A DNA stretch of 21,938 bases. It comes from RGIG5579 sp045601445. GTDB lineage: Bacteria; Bacillota; Clostridia; Oscillospirales; SIG627. Shown here piece after piece: positions 15,444-21,938 of the stretch. The stretch covers positions 1 to 21,938 of the forward strand of contig JAZRZQ010000149.1 in NCBI GenBank assembly GCA_045601445.1, in the 5' to 3' direction. How positions within the stretch are numbered: position 1 is the first letter of the stretch; every line of letters begins with the position of its first letter. The position numbers and the translations under genes were made by a program. Under the pieces are notes generated by a model that was given only the letters and a program-made list of their open reading frames with translations, did no database searches and was not told the origin of the DNA.

Positions 15444-16732
15444 TTTGTTTTCTCCAAAAGATCACAGAAAAATCCGTCGCAAACGCCGCCGATCGGGAAG
15501 ATCGTTTCGGCTGAGCCGATACGGGAAAATTCGGGATGGCGTTCCAAAAATGAGTCGGTCACTTCCTCGTTTTCCGCAGGACTGAGCGTACAGGTGGAAT
15601 ACAGCAGTCGCCCGCCCGCCTTCAAGGCGTCCGCACCGCTTTCAAGGATCTTCATTTGAAGCTCGGGAAGAGCCTTGGCGTCGTCGGGGTTCTTGTGGCG
15701 GATGTCCGGCTTTTTGGCGATCGTGCCGTAGCCCGAGCAGGGAACGTCACAGATCACGCGATCAAATCGGCCGGAGAGGGCCGCGTGGGGCTTGGAGGAG
15801 TCGCTTTGCTCGGCCCGCAGAATGTCAATGCCCAAGCGCTCAGCCCCGCTTCGGATTCGCTCCAGACGGTGCTCATAAAGCTCAAGCGAGAGGATCTGCC
15901 CGCGATTGTTCATCGCAAGGGCGGCGGCAAAACTTTTTCCGCCGGGCGCTGCGCAAAGATCCAGCACCGCTTCGCCCTCCTGCGGAGACAGACGGTCGAT
16001 CGCGTGCTGGGCGGCCGCATCCTGAACGAAGAAGAAGCCCTCGTCGTAAAAGGGAAGCGCCGCGGGACTTTGGACGGCCTTGACCGTCAGCGCGTGCTCG
16101 GAGAGGGGATTGCGCGTTGATGCAATGCCGTTCTCCGACAGGATCTTTTCGTATTCCGCTACGCTCGTTTTTTGGGGATGGATGCGAAGCGTCAGCGGTG
16201 CGGGGGTGTTCTGCGCCTCGAGGATCTCAAGACAGCGCTCGGCACCGTAGGCCTCCTGCCACAGCGAGATCATCCATCTCGGATAGCCGTAACGGATGGA
16301 AAGGGCCTTTTTCCCCTTCGTCGGAAGCATCTGCCAAAGAGCCTCTTTTTCACGGGCGGCACGTCGCAGAACGGCGTTGACCAGCCCCGATGCCTCACGG
16401 CAGGAACTCTTTGCGATCTCGACGCTCTCGTGAATGGCCGCGTGATCGGGAATGCGATCCGCAAACAGGATCTGATACAGCCCCAATTCCAACAAGGCCA
16501 AAAGCTCGGGCTCACAGCGGTTGAGCGGGGTGTCACAAAGCTGAGAGAGAAACCAATCCAGCGTGATCTTTTTCTCGATCACCCCGAAATATAAGCGGGA
16601 GTAAAGTGCGCGATCCTCTCCTTGGAGTAGATTGCGGCGGAGCGTTCGGTCAATTTCAAGATCGGAAAAGGCCTTCTCGCGGATCGCACGGACAAGGCTT
16701 TTGTGAGCGTAGCGTCGGGCGGGGGTAATCAT
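15440..16732 (-). CDS. rsmB: 16S rRNA m5C967 methyltransferase RsmB
   Basis: SAM-dependent methyltransferase that makes 5-methylcytidine at position 967 (E. coli numbering) of 16S rRNA. A NusB-like helical RNA-binding domain (about 5-135) precedes the Rossmann domain. SAM motif I is LDLCAAPGGKS (257-267), the catalytic Cys pair is in DVPCSG (Cys332) and YSTCT (Cys381). DVPCSG replaces the commoner DAPCSG, a mild change. The 430 residues match the family. The start overlaps the fmt stop by four bases (ATGA) and the end overlaps rlmN in the same way, so three consecutive genes are translationally coupled. Confidence 0.95.
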   Translation of the reverse strand: MITPARRYAHKSLVRAIREKAFSDLEIDRTLRRNLLQGEDRALYSRLYFGVIEKKITLDWFLSQLCDTPLNRCEPELLALLELGLYQILFADRIPDHAAIHESVEIAKSSCREASGLVNAVLRRAAREKEALWQMLPTKGKKALSIRYGYPRWMISLWQEAYGAERCLEILEAQNTPAPLTLRIHPQKTSVAEYEKILSENGIASTRNPLSEHALTVKAVQSPAALPFYDEGFFFVQDAAAQHAIDRLSPQEGEAVLDLCAAPGGKSFAAALAMNNRGQILSLELYEHRLERIRSGAERLGIDILRAEQSDSSKPHAALSGRFDRVICDVPCSGYGTIAKKPDIRHKNPDDAKALPELQMKILESGADALKAGGRLLYSTCTLSPAENEEVTDSFLERHPEFSRIGSAETIFPIGGVCDGFFCDLLEKTK

Positions 16733-17673
16733 AGCAGCTTGTCGCCGAGTGTCAAGCGTCTGCCGTTGACAGCGTCAAGCGCAGACATTCTGCCTTTTCC
16801 TTCCGGCTGAACGGTAATCAACTCCAGCGCGCCGTCTCCCGTTTTCACAAGAACCTTTCCCTTGACACAGACGATTACGCCGGGCTCGGCATCCTCGTCG
16901 GTATCGGCAGGGGCGGCGGCGTGAATCTTCAAGAGCTTTCCGTCCTTTTCGGTACGGCACCACGCAACGGGCACGGGGGAAAGGCCGCGCACGGTATTGT
17001 GAATTTGATCGGTCGACAGAGTAAAATCAAGCCTTTGATCCTCTGCGGTGATCTTTGCCGCGTAGCAAGCTTCGCTTTCGTCCTGCGCTCTCGGCTTGAG
17101 TGCTTTTCGGTAAATGGCGGGCAGTGCTTCCAGTAAGAGGTCTCTGCCGATCTCGGCGAGCTTGTCGTGCACCTCGCCCGCAGTATCATTCTTTCCGATG
17201 GCAAGCGAGCGGGTCAGGAGAATATCTCCCGTGTCAAGCCCCTCGTCCATCTTCATCAGCGTTACGCCCGTGAGCGCATCTCCGTTCATCACGGCGCGGT
17301 TGATCGGTGCCGCCCCGCGATAGCGGGGAAGCAGGGAGGCGTGAACGTTGACGCATCCGTATTCCGGTGTATCCAGTACGTAAGAGGGCAAAATCAGCCC
17401 GTAAGAGGCCACCACGACAAGGTCGGGCTTCAGCGAAAGGAATTGTTCGCGCGCCGCCTCGTCTCGAAGCGTGATCGGTTGATAGAGCGCCAGACCCTTC
17501 TCGCGGGCGAACTGCGCCACCGCGCCGTCCTTTTTGACCATGCCGCGTCCTTGGGGCTTGGCCGCCTTGGTATAAACGCAAAGCGAATCCCCCTCTTCGA
17601 GAGATTCCCAAAGCCCCTCTAAGGTGGCAAGCGCAAACGGGCCGGTTCCCATAAAAATCAATTTTTTATTCAT
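16729..17673 (-). CDS. fmt: Methionyl-tRNA formyltransferase
   Basis: Transfers a formyl group from 10-formyl-tetrahydrofolate to Met-tRNA(fMet) to make the initiator tRNA. The N-terminal domain begins KLIFMGTGPFALATLEGL. The catalytic triad is visible as Asn109 and His111 in NVHASLLPRYRGAAPINRA, and Asp147 in DEGLDTGDIL. The C-terminal tRNA-binding OB domain begins about residue 205. The length of 314 residues is normal. The ATG overlaps the def stop (ATGA). Together with def it forms the usual formylation/deformylation pair. Confidence 0.96.
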   Translation of the reverse strand: MNKKLIFMGTGPFALATLEGLWESLEEGDSLCVYTKAAKPQGRGMVKKDGAVAQFAREKGLALYQPITLRDEAAREQFLSLKPDLVVVASYGLILPSYVLDTPEYGCVNVHASLLPRYRGAAPINRAVMNGDALTGVTLMKMDEGLDTGDILLTRSLAIGKNDTAGEVHDKLAEIGRDLLLEALPAIYRKALKPRAQDESEACYAAKITAEDQRLDFTLSTDQIHNTVRGLSPVPVAWCRTEKDGKLLKIHAAAPADTDEDAEPGVIVCVKGKVLVKTGDGALELITVQPEGKGRMSALDAVNGRRLTLGDKLL

Positions 17674-18146
17674 GATTGCAGCTCTTCAATTTCTTCTTGG
17701 CTGAGCATTCTGGTTGCGCTGTCGTAAAACAGCTTTCCCTCGAGATGATCCATTTCGTGACAGATCGCCTTTGCCAAAAAGCCCTCGGCCTTGTGGCAAA
17801 CCTTTTTGCCGTCGCGATCGAGCGTTTCCACCTCAACGCGCATGGGGCGCTTGACGATGCCCCATTTTCCGGGGCAGGACAGACAGCCCTCCAGATCCTC
17901 CTGAGATCCGCTTTGAGAGAGCATTTTGGGGTTAATCAGTTCAAGCTGTGCTTCTCCCGTGTCGATCACGATCACCTGACGGAGCTTGCCGATCTGGACG
18001 GCGGCCAAACCGACGCCGCCTGCTTTATACATCGTCTCTTTCATATCGTCAAGCAGGGTAAAGAGCTTCTGATCCACGACCTCAACGGGCCTGCTTTTTT
18101 TGCGAAGGATCTCGTCTCCGTCCTTTACGATGTTCAGGATTGCCAT
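17670..18146 (-). CDS. def: Peptide deformylase
   Basis: Metalloenzyme that removes the N-formyl group from new proteins. All three family motifs are present: GVGLAAVQ (44-51), EGCLS (86-90, metal ligand Cys88) and HEMDH (130-134, two metal-binding His and the catalytic Glu). At 158 residues it is a short type 1-like form with a compact C-terminus. AAAAAAGGAGATT lies at good spacing before the ATG. It lies 19 bases after priA and overlaps fmt. Confidence 0.97.
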   Translation of the reverse strand: MAILNIVKDGDEILRKKSRPVEVVDQKLFTLLDDMKETMYKAGGVGLAAVQIGKLRQVIVIDTGEAQLELINPKMLSQSGSQEDLEGCLSCPGKWGIVKRPMRVEVETLDRDGKKVCHKAEGFLAKAICHEMDHLEGKLFYDSATRMLSQEEIEELQS

Positions 18147-18165
18147 AGAAATCTCCTTTTTTCGA

Positions 18166-20406
18166 TTAGATCAATGCCGGATTGATATCCAGCGTTAGTT
18201 TCACAAGCCCGTTTGCGTTTTCGTTTTCCCTTAGAATGTGATGAAACAGAGCCCGTGTTTCGGCGTTGTTTTTGTATTTTAAGATGAATCGCTTGCGGTA
18301 AACGTTCTTGACCCGATAGATCGGCGCGTCAAACGGCCCGTAGACGATCACCTTGACTGCTTGAAATTCTCCTGCCAAGGCCTTGGCAAGGGAGTCGGAA
18401 AGTGCTTTTGCCGCTCGAAAGACCAGCGCCTCGTCTTCTCCTGCCAGCGTAAACACGGCAAGAGAGCAGAACGGCGGAAAACGAAACGAGCGTCTCAGCG
18501 CGATCTCGCCCTCGTAAAAGGCCTCGTAGTTTTGGGCAGATGCCAGGGAAAATACCTCGTGCCTCGGATTGAGCGTCTGGATGATGGCACGCCCCTTCTT
18601 TTCGGCTCTGCCCGCTCTTCCGATGACCTGTGTTAAAAGAGAAAAGCAATGCTCGCCCGCTCGGTAATCGCTCAGATATAAAGCGCTGTCTGCCATCACG
18701 ATCCCCACCAGCGTCACGTTCGGAAAGTTGTGTCCCTTGGCAACCATCTGCGTTCCGATGAGAATGTCGGCTTCCTTGTTGCGGAAGGCCACAAGAAGCT
18801 TTTCGTGCGAATGCTTGGCCGTCATTGAGTCGGAGTCCATTCTCAGACAGCGTGCCGTCGGGAAGAGCGTGTGGATCTCCTCCTCAAGCTGTTGGATCCC
18901 GTAGCCGTGCGCCAAAAGGCTCTCCTCATGGCAGGAGGGGCAGGCGTTCGGCATCGGGATTGCCCAGCCGCAGTAGTGGCAGGAGAGGCGTTTGGTCGAG
19001 GCGTTGTGAAGCGTCAGGGATACGCTGCAGTTCGGGCAACGGATGACCTCACCGCATTTGGTGCAGGAAACGAAGCGACGGTAGCCTCTTCGGTTCATCA
19101 GAAGGATCGTCTGCTCACCCGCTTCGAGATTCTTTTGAATCTGATCGCGCAGTGCGGATCCGATCAGGGCGGTCGGGTTGCGACGCAGATCGGGTCGCAG
19201 ATCCACGATGCGTACCTCGGGCAGGGTGGCAGAGCCGAAGCGCTGTTTCATCGTGACCAGCGCGTATTTGCCCTCTTTGGCCTTGTGATAGGTCTCAATG
19301 TCGGGCGTTGCCGAGGCAAGCAAAAGCATCGCTCTGTGGTAAGCACAGCGAAAGCGCGCTACGTCTCTTGCGTGAAATTTTAATTGAGTGTCGGATTTGT
19401 AGCTTTGATCCTGCTCCTCGTCAATGACCAGAAGACCGAGATTTTGAAGCGGTGCAAAGACGGCGCTTCTCGTGCCGAGCACGACGTTTTTTTCGCCCTT
19501 GGCGATCGCAATATACGCATCTCTTCTTTCCCCCTCGGAAAGCGCCGAATGGACAATCGCGACGCGTTCACGGTAGCGCTGACACAGCAGCGCGGCACTT
19601 TGGCCGGTCAGAGCGATCTCGGGAACAAGGAATAATACGGTCTGACCCTTGGCCAGTACGTGGTCGCAAAGCTCGAGGATCACCTGCGTTTTTCCGCTTC
19701 CCGTGATGCCGTGAAGCAGAGCCGCGCTCGCTTCCGAACGGTCTGACAGCTCGCGGAGCGTCTCGAAAGCTTCCTGCTGCGCGGGGGATAGGACAGCCTT
19801 TTTCGCGTCCATTTTGGGAATGGGTGGCAGCTCGGCGCGTTGCTGATCCGTCAGACTGACCTCGATCCAGCCCTTTTGCTCCAAAAAGCGGATGGCGGCC
19901 GCATCCAACTGCATCAGTTCACAGCAAACCGACTCCTCAACCGTCCCCATGAGGGCAAGGTAGGTCAGGAGCTGAGAATATTTTTCTTTGTTCTTTCCGC
20001 GAAAGTCGGCCAAGGCCTCGTCAGGATTCAGTCCGCTTCGGACCGAAAGACAGCGACAGCGCTTGGCGCTCTTTTTGTAAACGGGAGAGGGAAGGATCGC
20101 ACGAGCGGCCTCTCCGAAGGTGCAGAAAATCTGCTCTCGGAGATAATCGCACAGCGCCATCATTTCTTCGTCAAGGGAAACCTCGGGCGGAAGAACGGAC
20201 TCAATGACCTTCAGATCCCGCTCGGGCACGCCGAGAACGGTTTCGGTCACGATGCCGTAACGAAGTCGGTTTCCTTTTCCGAAGGGAATCCTCACGACGC
20301 TTCCGCGCCCGATCATTGCCGTGGCGGGGCAAAGATAGTCAAATTCGCGATCCGTCGCCTTCGCGGTTGCCAAAAGCCGAACCTTGGCAATGGCGACTTG
20401 GCTCAC
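18166..20406 (-). CDS. priA: Primosomal replication-restart helicase PriA
   Basis: Superfamily 2 3'-to-5' DNA helicase that reloads the replisome at stalled forks. The N-terminal DNA-binding region is followed by the Walker A GITGSGKT (233-240), motif II DEEQD (329-333, usually DEEHD/E) and LLASATPDIE. The insertion with eight zinc-binding Cys (448, 451, 457, 460, 476, 479, 489, 492) comes next. The C-terminal helicase motifs GTQMVAKGHNFPNV and QVIGRAGR follow. The 746 residues are typical. The start is a GTG at 20406. No ATG, GTG or TTG occurs between it and the rpoZ stop 21 bases away, and no good ribosome binding site is evident. coaBC, usually just upstream, is missing. Confidence 0.96.
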   Translation of the reverse strand: MSQVAIAKVRLLATAKATDREFDYLCPATAMIGRGSVVRIPFGKGNRLRYGIVTETVLGVPERDLKVIESVLPPEVSLDEEMMALCDYLREQIFCTFGEAARAILPSPVYKKSAKRCRCLSVRSGLNPDEALADFRGKNKEKYSQLLTYLALMGTVEESVCCELMQLDAAAIRFLEQKGWIEVSLTDQQRAELPPIPKMDAKKAVLSPAQQEAFETLRELSDRSEASAALLHGITGSGKTQVILELCDHVLAKGQTVLFLVPEIALTGQSAALLCQRYRERVAIVHSALSEGERRDAYIAIAKGEKNVVLGTRSAVFAPLQNLGLLVIDEEQDQSYKSDTQLKFHARDVARFRCAYHRAMLLLASATPDIETYHKAKEGKYALVTMKQRFGSATLPEVRIVDLRPDLRRNPTALIGSALRDQIQKNLEAGEQTILLMNRRGYRRFVSCTKCGEVIRCPNCSVSLTLHNASTKRLSCHYCGWAIPMPNACPSCHEESLLAHGYGIQQLEEEIHTLFPTARCLRMDSDSMTAKHSHEKLLVAFRNKEADILIGTQMVAKGHNFPNVTLVGIVMADSALYLSDYRAGEHCFSLLTQVIGRAGRAEKKGRAIIQTLNPRHEVFSLASAQNYEAFYEGEIALRRSFRFPPFCSLAVFTLAGEDEALVFRAAKALSDSLAKALAGEFQAVKVIVYGPFDAPIYRVKNVYRKRFILKYKNNAETRALFHHILRENENANGLVKLTLDINPALI

Positions 20407-20427
20407 AGAGCTTTTCGTTTCGATGGC

Positions 20428-20676
20428 TTAGTCCTCGGGCAGAACGATTTTGTATTCTCTGGTATAGAGCTTTTCAATGGCCGACTTGACGGGCTTTTCG
20501 GCTACGGGTGACTTCTTGGAAGAATAGGAAGGGAGCTTGTCGTCGCGCTGAAGATTGGCGACTTGATTCTCAAGCTGCTCGTCGGTGATTCTTCTGGCAC
20601 ACTTGGCGGTGGCGATCGAAAGCATATAGCGGTTTACGCCCTCGTCGGACAGTTCTGCAATAGACGGATAAATCAT
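20428..20676 (-). CDS. rpoZ: RNA polymerase omega subunit
   Basis: Small subunit that helps assemble and stabilise RNA polymerase. The 82-residue protein starts MIYPSIAELSDEG and contains NRYMLSIATAKCARRITDEQ (about 16-35), the omega signature. A Lys-rich linker and PVKSAIEKLYTREYKIVLPED follow; the end replaces the familiar KPVTLALEEI segment. The start at 20676 is set by AGGAGGAAACAACC before the ATG; the frame extends further upstream but into gmk-proximal sequence. The position between gmk and priA is canonical and strengthens a call that would be weaker on sequence alone. Confidence 0.93.
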   Translation of the reverse strand: MIYPSIAELSDEGVNRYMLSIATAKCARRITDEQLENQVANLQRDDKLPSYSSKKSPVAEKPVKSAIEKLYTREYKIVLPED

Positions 20677-20707
20677 GGTTGTTTCCTCCTGAAAATATTT
20701 CGTTTGA

Positions 20708-21322
20708 TTACATAAATTGCTTGAAAAAGGCTTTGCGGTCACGAATCAGAACGTCAAGCTCGGTCTGACCCGTTTCCAATAATTCCACGATTGCCCGTGC
20801 GGCATCCTCGGCACGGCCGGTGGGATTGATAACAAGGTTTTGATACAGCGCACTGCGAAGCACCTCTTCCTTTGCGGTCTGCAGGCGGCGAAGGATCGCG
20901 TCCTCCGTTTCCGTGCCTCTGCCGCGAAGCCTTGCTTCCAGCGTTTGGTAGTCGGGGGGAGTGAGAAAAATGGATAAATAGGAATCCAGCTGCTTCATCA
21001 CCTGCTCCGCCCCGTCGGTTTCAATTTCCAGAACGGGAATGAACCCGTCGTCGATCATTTGGAAAAACTGCTTTTTGGGTGTGCCGTAAAAATTGCCGCA
21101 GTATTCGGTATGCTCCAAAAAGCCGTCCTCAGCCAGCGTTTGCAAAAAAACCTCACGGCTGACGAAGTAGTACTCACGGCCGTCCTGCTCTCCCGGTCTC
21201 GGCGCGCGGGTGGTCATGGAAATGCTCAGCTTGAGCTTCGGGCAAATCTCGCGAGCAAGCTTCAATACCGTTCCCTTGCCCGAGCCGGCCGCACCCGAAT
21301 AAATCAAAATGCGATGCTTCAT
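20708..21322 (-). CDS. gmk: Guanylate kinase
   Basis: Phosphorylates GMP to GDP with ATP, feeding GTP and (p)ppGpp pools. The P-loop SGAAGSGKGT (9-18) is followed by SISMTTRAPRPGEQDGREYYFV (33-54), the GMP-binding segment, then FLEHTEYCGNFYGTP (68-82) and VLEIETDGAEQV, with the lid at RLRGRGTETEDAILRRL. The 204 residues match the family. The start at 21322 is set by AAGGATGAG, which overlaps the remA stop. Longer in-frame starts would run into remA. Confidence 0.97.
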   Translation of the reverse strand: MKHRILIYSGAAGSGKGTVLKLAREICPKLKLSISMTTRAPRPGEQDGREYYFVSREVFLQTLAEDGFLEHTEYCGNFYGTPKKQFFQMIDDGFIPVLEIETDGAEQVMKQLDSYLSIFLTPPDYQTLEARLRGRGTETEDAILRRLQTAKEEVLRSALYQNLVINPTGRAEDAARAIVELLETGQTELDVLIRDRKAFFKQFM

Positions 21323-21326
21323 AGTC

Positions 21327-21566
21327 TCATCCTTTCTTAGCATCCAATCGCTCGATGACGCTTTCGGTATCAAGCGAAGATAACACCACGTGTCCGCTGT
21401 CGGTGAGAAGAACGGAAAGCGTTTTCTTTCCGCAGGTCACGTCCACGGCGATTCCACCGTCCTTGGCATCCTGTACGAGACGCTTGACGGGGGCGGAATC
21501 GGGACTCGTGACGGCCACGACCCGTTCGGCGGCAACGTAATTTCCGAATCCGATATCAATCATCAT
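21327..21566 (-). CDS. remA: RemA-family (DUF370) DNA-binding regulator
   Basis: Homologue of B. subtilis RemA, an oligomeric DNA-binding protein that activates matrix (biofilm) and osmoprotection genes in that species; the role in other Bacillota is largely unknown. The 79-residue protein begins MMIDIGFGNYVAAERVVAV and has SPDSAPVKRLVQDAKDGG and DSGHVVLSSLDTESVIERL, matching the whole family from end to end. The start is the first of two adjacent ATGs (21566 or 21563), preceded only by a weak GAAGAA. It lies 13 bases after yicC and 4 bases before gmk, the standard yicC-remA-gmk order. Confidence 0.95.
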   Translation of the reverse strand: MMIDIGFGNYVAAERVVAVTSPDSAPVKRLVQDAKDGGIAVDVTCGKKTLSVLLTDSGHVVLSSLDTESVIERLDAKKG

Positions 21567-21579
21567 TTCTTCGTACCCG

Positions 21580-21938
21580 TTATTCGATGTTTTGGATCTG
21601 CTCGCGAATGCGCTCAATCTCGTTCTTCGCGTCGATTACGAGCTGGGTGATCTCGAGCATCGAGCATTTTGAACCGATGGTGTTGACCTCGCGGTTCAGC
21701 TCCTGCGTCAGAAAGTCCATCGTCCTGCCGGAGGGCGTGTCCTGCCGGATTAACGAACGGAATTGGCGGATGTGGCTTTCCAGCCTTGTGATCTCTTCTC
21801 CCGTGTCGATCTTGTCCGCGATGATTCCCACCTCGGTCAGAAGCCTGCTCTCGTCGATCTGCTTGTCCTCAAGGTATTCCTTGAGCTTTTCCTCCAGACG
21901 CTTGCGGTATGCCCCGAGCGCCTCGCCGGAATACGAGC
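21580..21938 (-). CDS. yicC: YicC/YloC family endoribonuclease, N-terminus off the window
   Basis: C-terminal part of a YicC-family protein. E. coli YicC and B. subtilis YloC have been reported as endoribonucleases acting on small RNAs and RNA ends. The frame is open to the window edge, beginning SYSGEALGAYRKRLEEKL. It shows ESRLLTEVGIIADKID, EITRLESHIRQF, SGRTMDFLTQELNREVNTIG and the terminal EIERIREQIQNIE, the most conserved block of the family. About 119 residues are visible of roughly 290 expected. It stops 13 bases before remA. It is the first gene of the operon within view; the promoter is not in the window. Confidence 0.94.
   Translation of the reverse strand, partial: SYSGEALGAYRKRLEEKLKEYLEDKQIDESRLLTEVGIIADKIDTGEEITRLESHIRQFRSLIRQDTPSGRTMDFLTQELNREVNTIGSKCSMLEITQLVIDAKNEIERIREQIQNIE

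Noticed and set aside
20677..20707. Possible promoter between gmk and rpoZ
   Set aside because: The 31-base gap has AT-rich sequence but no pair of hexamers with acceptable spacing that I could defend.
1..21938. tRNA, rRNA, CRISPR, insertion sequence, prophage or att sites
   Set aside because: I found no repeated spacers, transposase motifs, cloverleaf sequences or integrase; the whole window is covered by recognisable housekeeping or envelope genes.

Overview
The window looks like a chromosomal segment of a low-to-mid-GC Gram-positive bacterium (Bacillota, most likely an uncultured Clostridia lineage). Three things point there. The yicC-remA-gmk-rpoZ-priA-def-fmt-rsmB-rlmN-phosphatase-kinase-rsgA order is the classical Bacillota arrangement. 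The kinase carries PASTA repeats. A lipoteichoic-acid-synthase-like sulfatase and strong AAGGAGG-type ribosome binding sites are also present. I cannot name a genus from the sequence alone. Nearly every gene is a recognisable housekeeping gene. I see no tRNA, rRNA, CRISPR array, insertion sequence or prophage.

Region 1 (1-7940, + strand) is a division and cell wall (dcw) cluster: murE (5' end cut by the window), murF, mraY, ftsW, murG and divIB/ftsQ, tightly packed. After a 136-base AT-rich gap with its own promoter comes ftsZ, ended by a perfect hairpin terminator. The proteins build UDP-MurNAc-pentapeptide (MurE, MurF), load it on lipid (MraY), complete lipid II (MurG), polymerise septal glycan (FtsW) and organise the division ring (DivIB, FtsZ). 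murD, murC and ftsA are absent from their usual places, and the FtsZ C-terminal tail does not match the usual FtsA/SepF-binding peptide.

Region 2 (7941-10876, + strand) holds two surface-polymer genes between the two conserved blocks: a GT14-like (core-2/I-branching) glycosyltransferase and a five-TM LTA-synthase-family phosphoglycerol transferase. Each is followed by a hairpin terminator. The second has its own promoter, flanked by a 9-base inverted repeat.

Region 3 (10914-21938, - strand, read right to left) is one long operon: yicC (N-terminus off the window), remA, gmk, rpoZ, priA, def, fmt, rsmB, rlmN, PP2C phosphatase, PASTA Ser/Thr kinase and rsgA. Spacings run from 4-base overlaps to 31 bases. 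Its functions include nucleotide supply, transcription, replication restart, initiator-Met processing, ribosome modification and maturation, and envelope-sensing phosphorylation. coaBC, usually between rpoZ and priA, is missing, and no rpe follows rsgA. The + and - blocks converge on a bidirectional terminator at 10880-10915.

I found no clearly new multi-gene system. The observations most worth checking are the divergent FtsZ tail together with the missing ftsA, the glycosyltransferase start codon that abuts a terminator, the inverted repeat at the sulfatase promoter, and motif deviations in MurE and RsgA.
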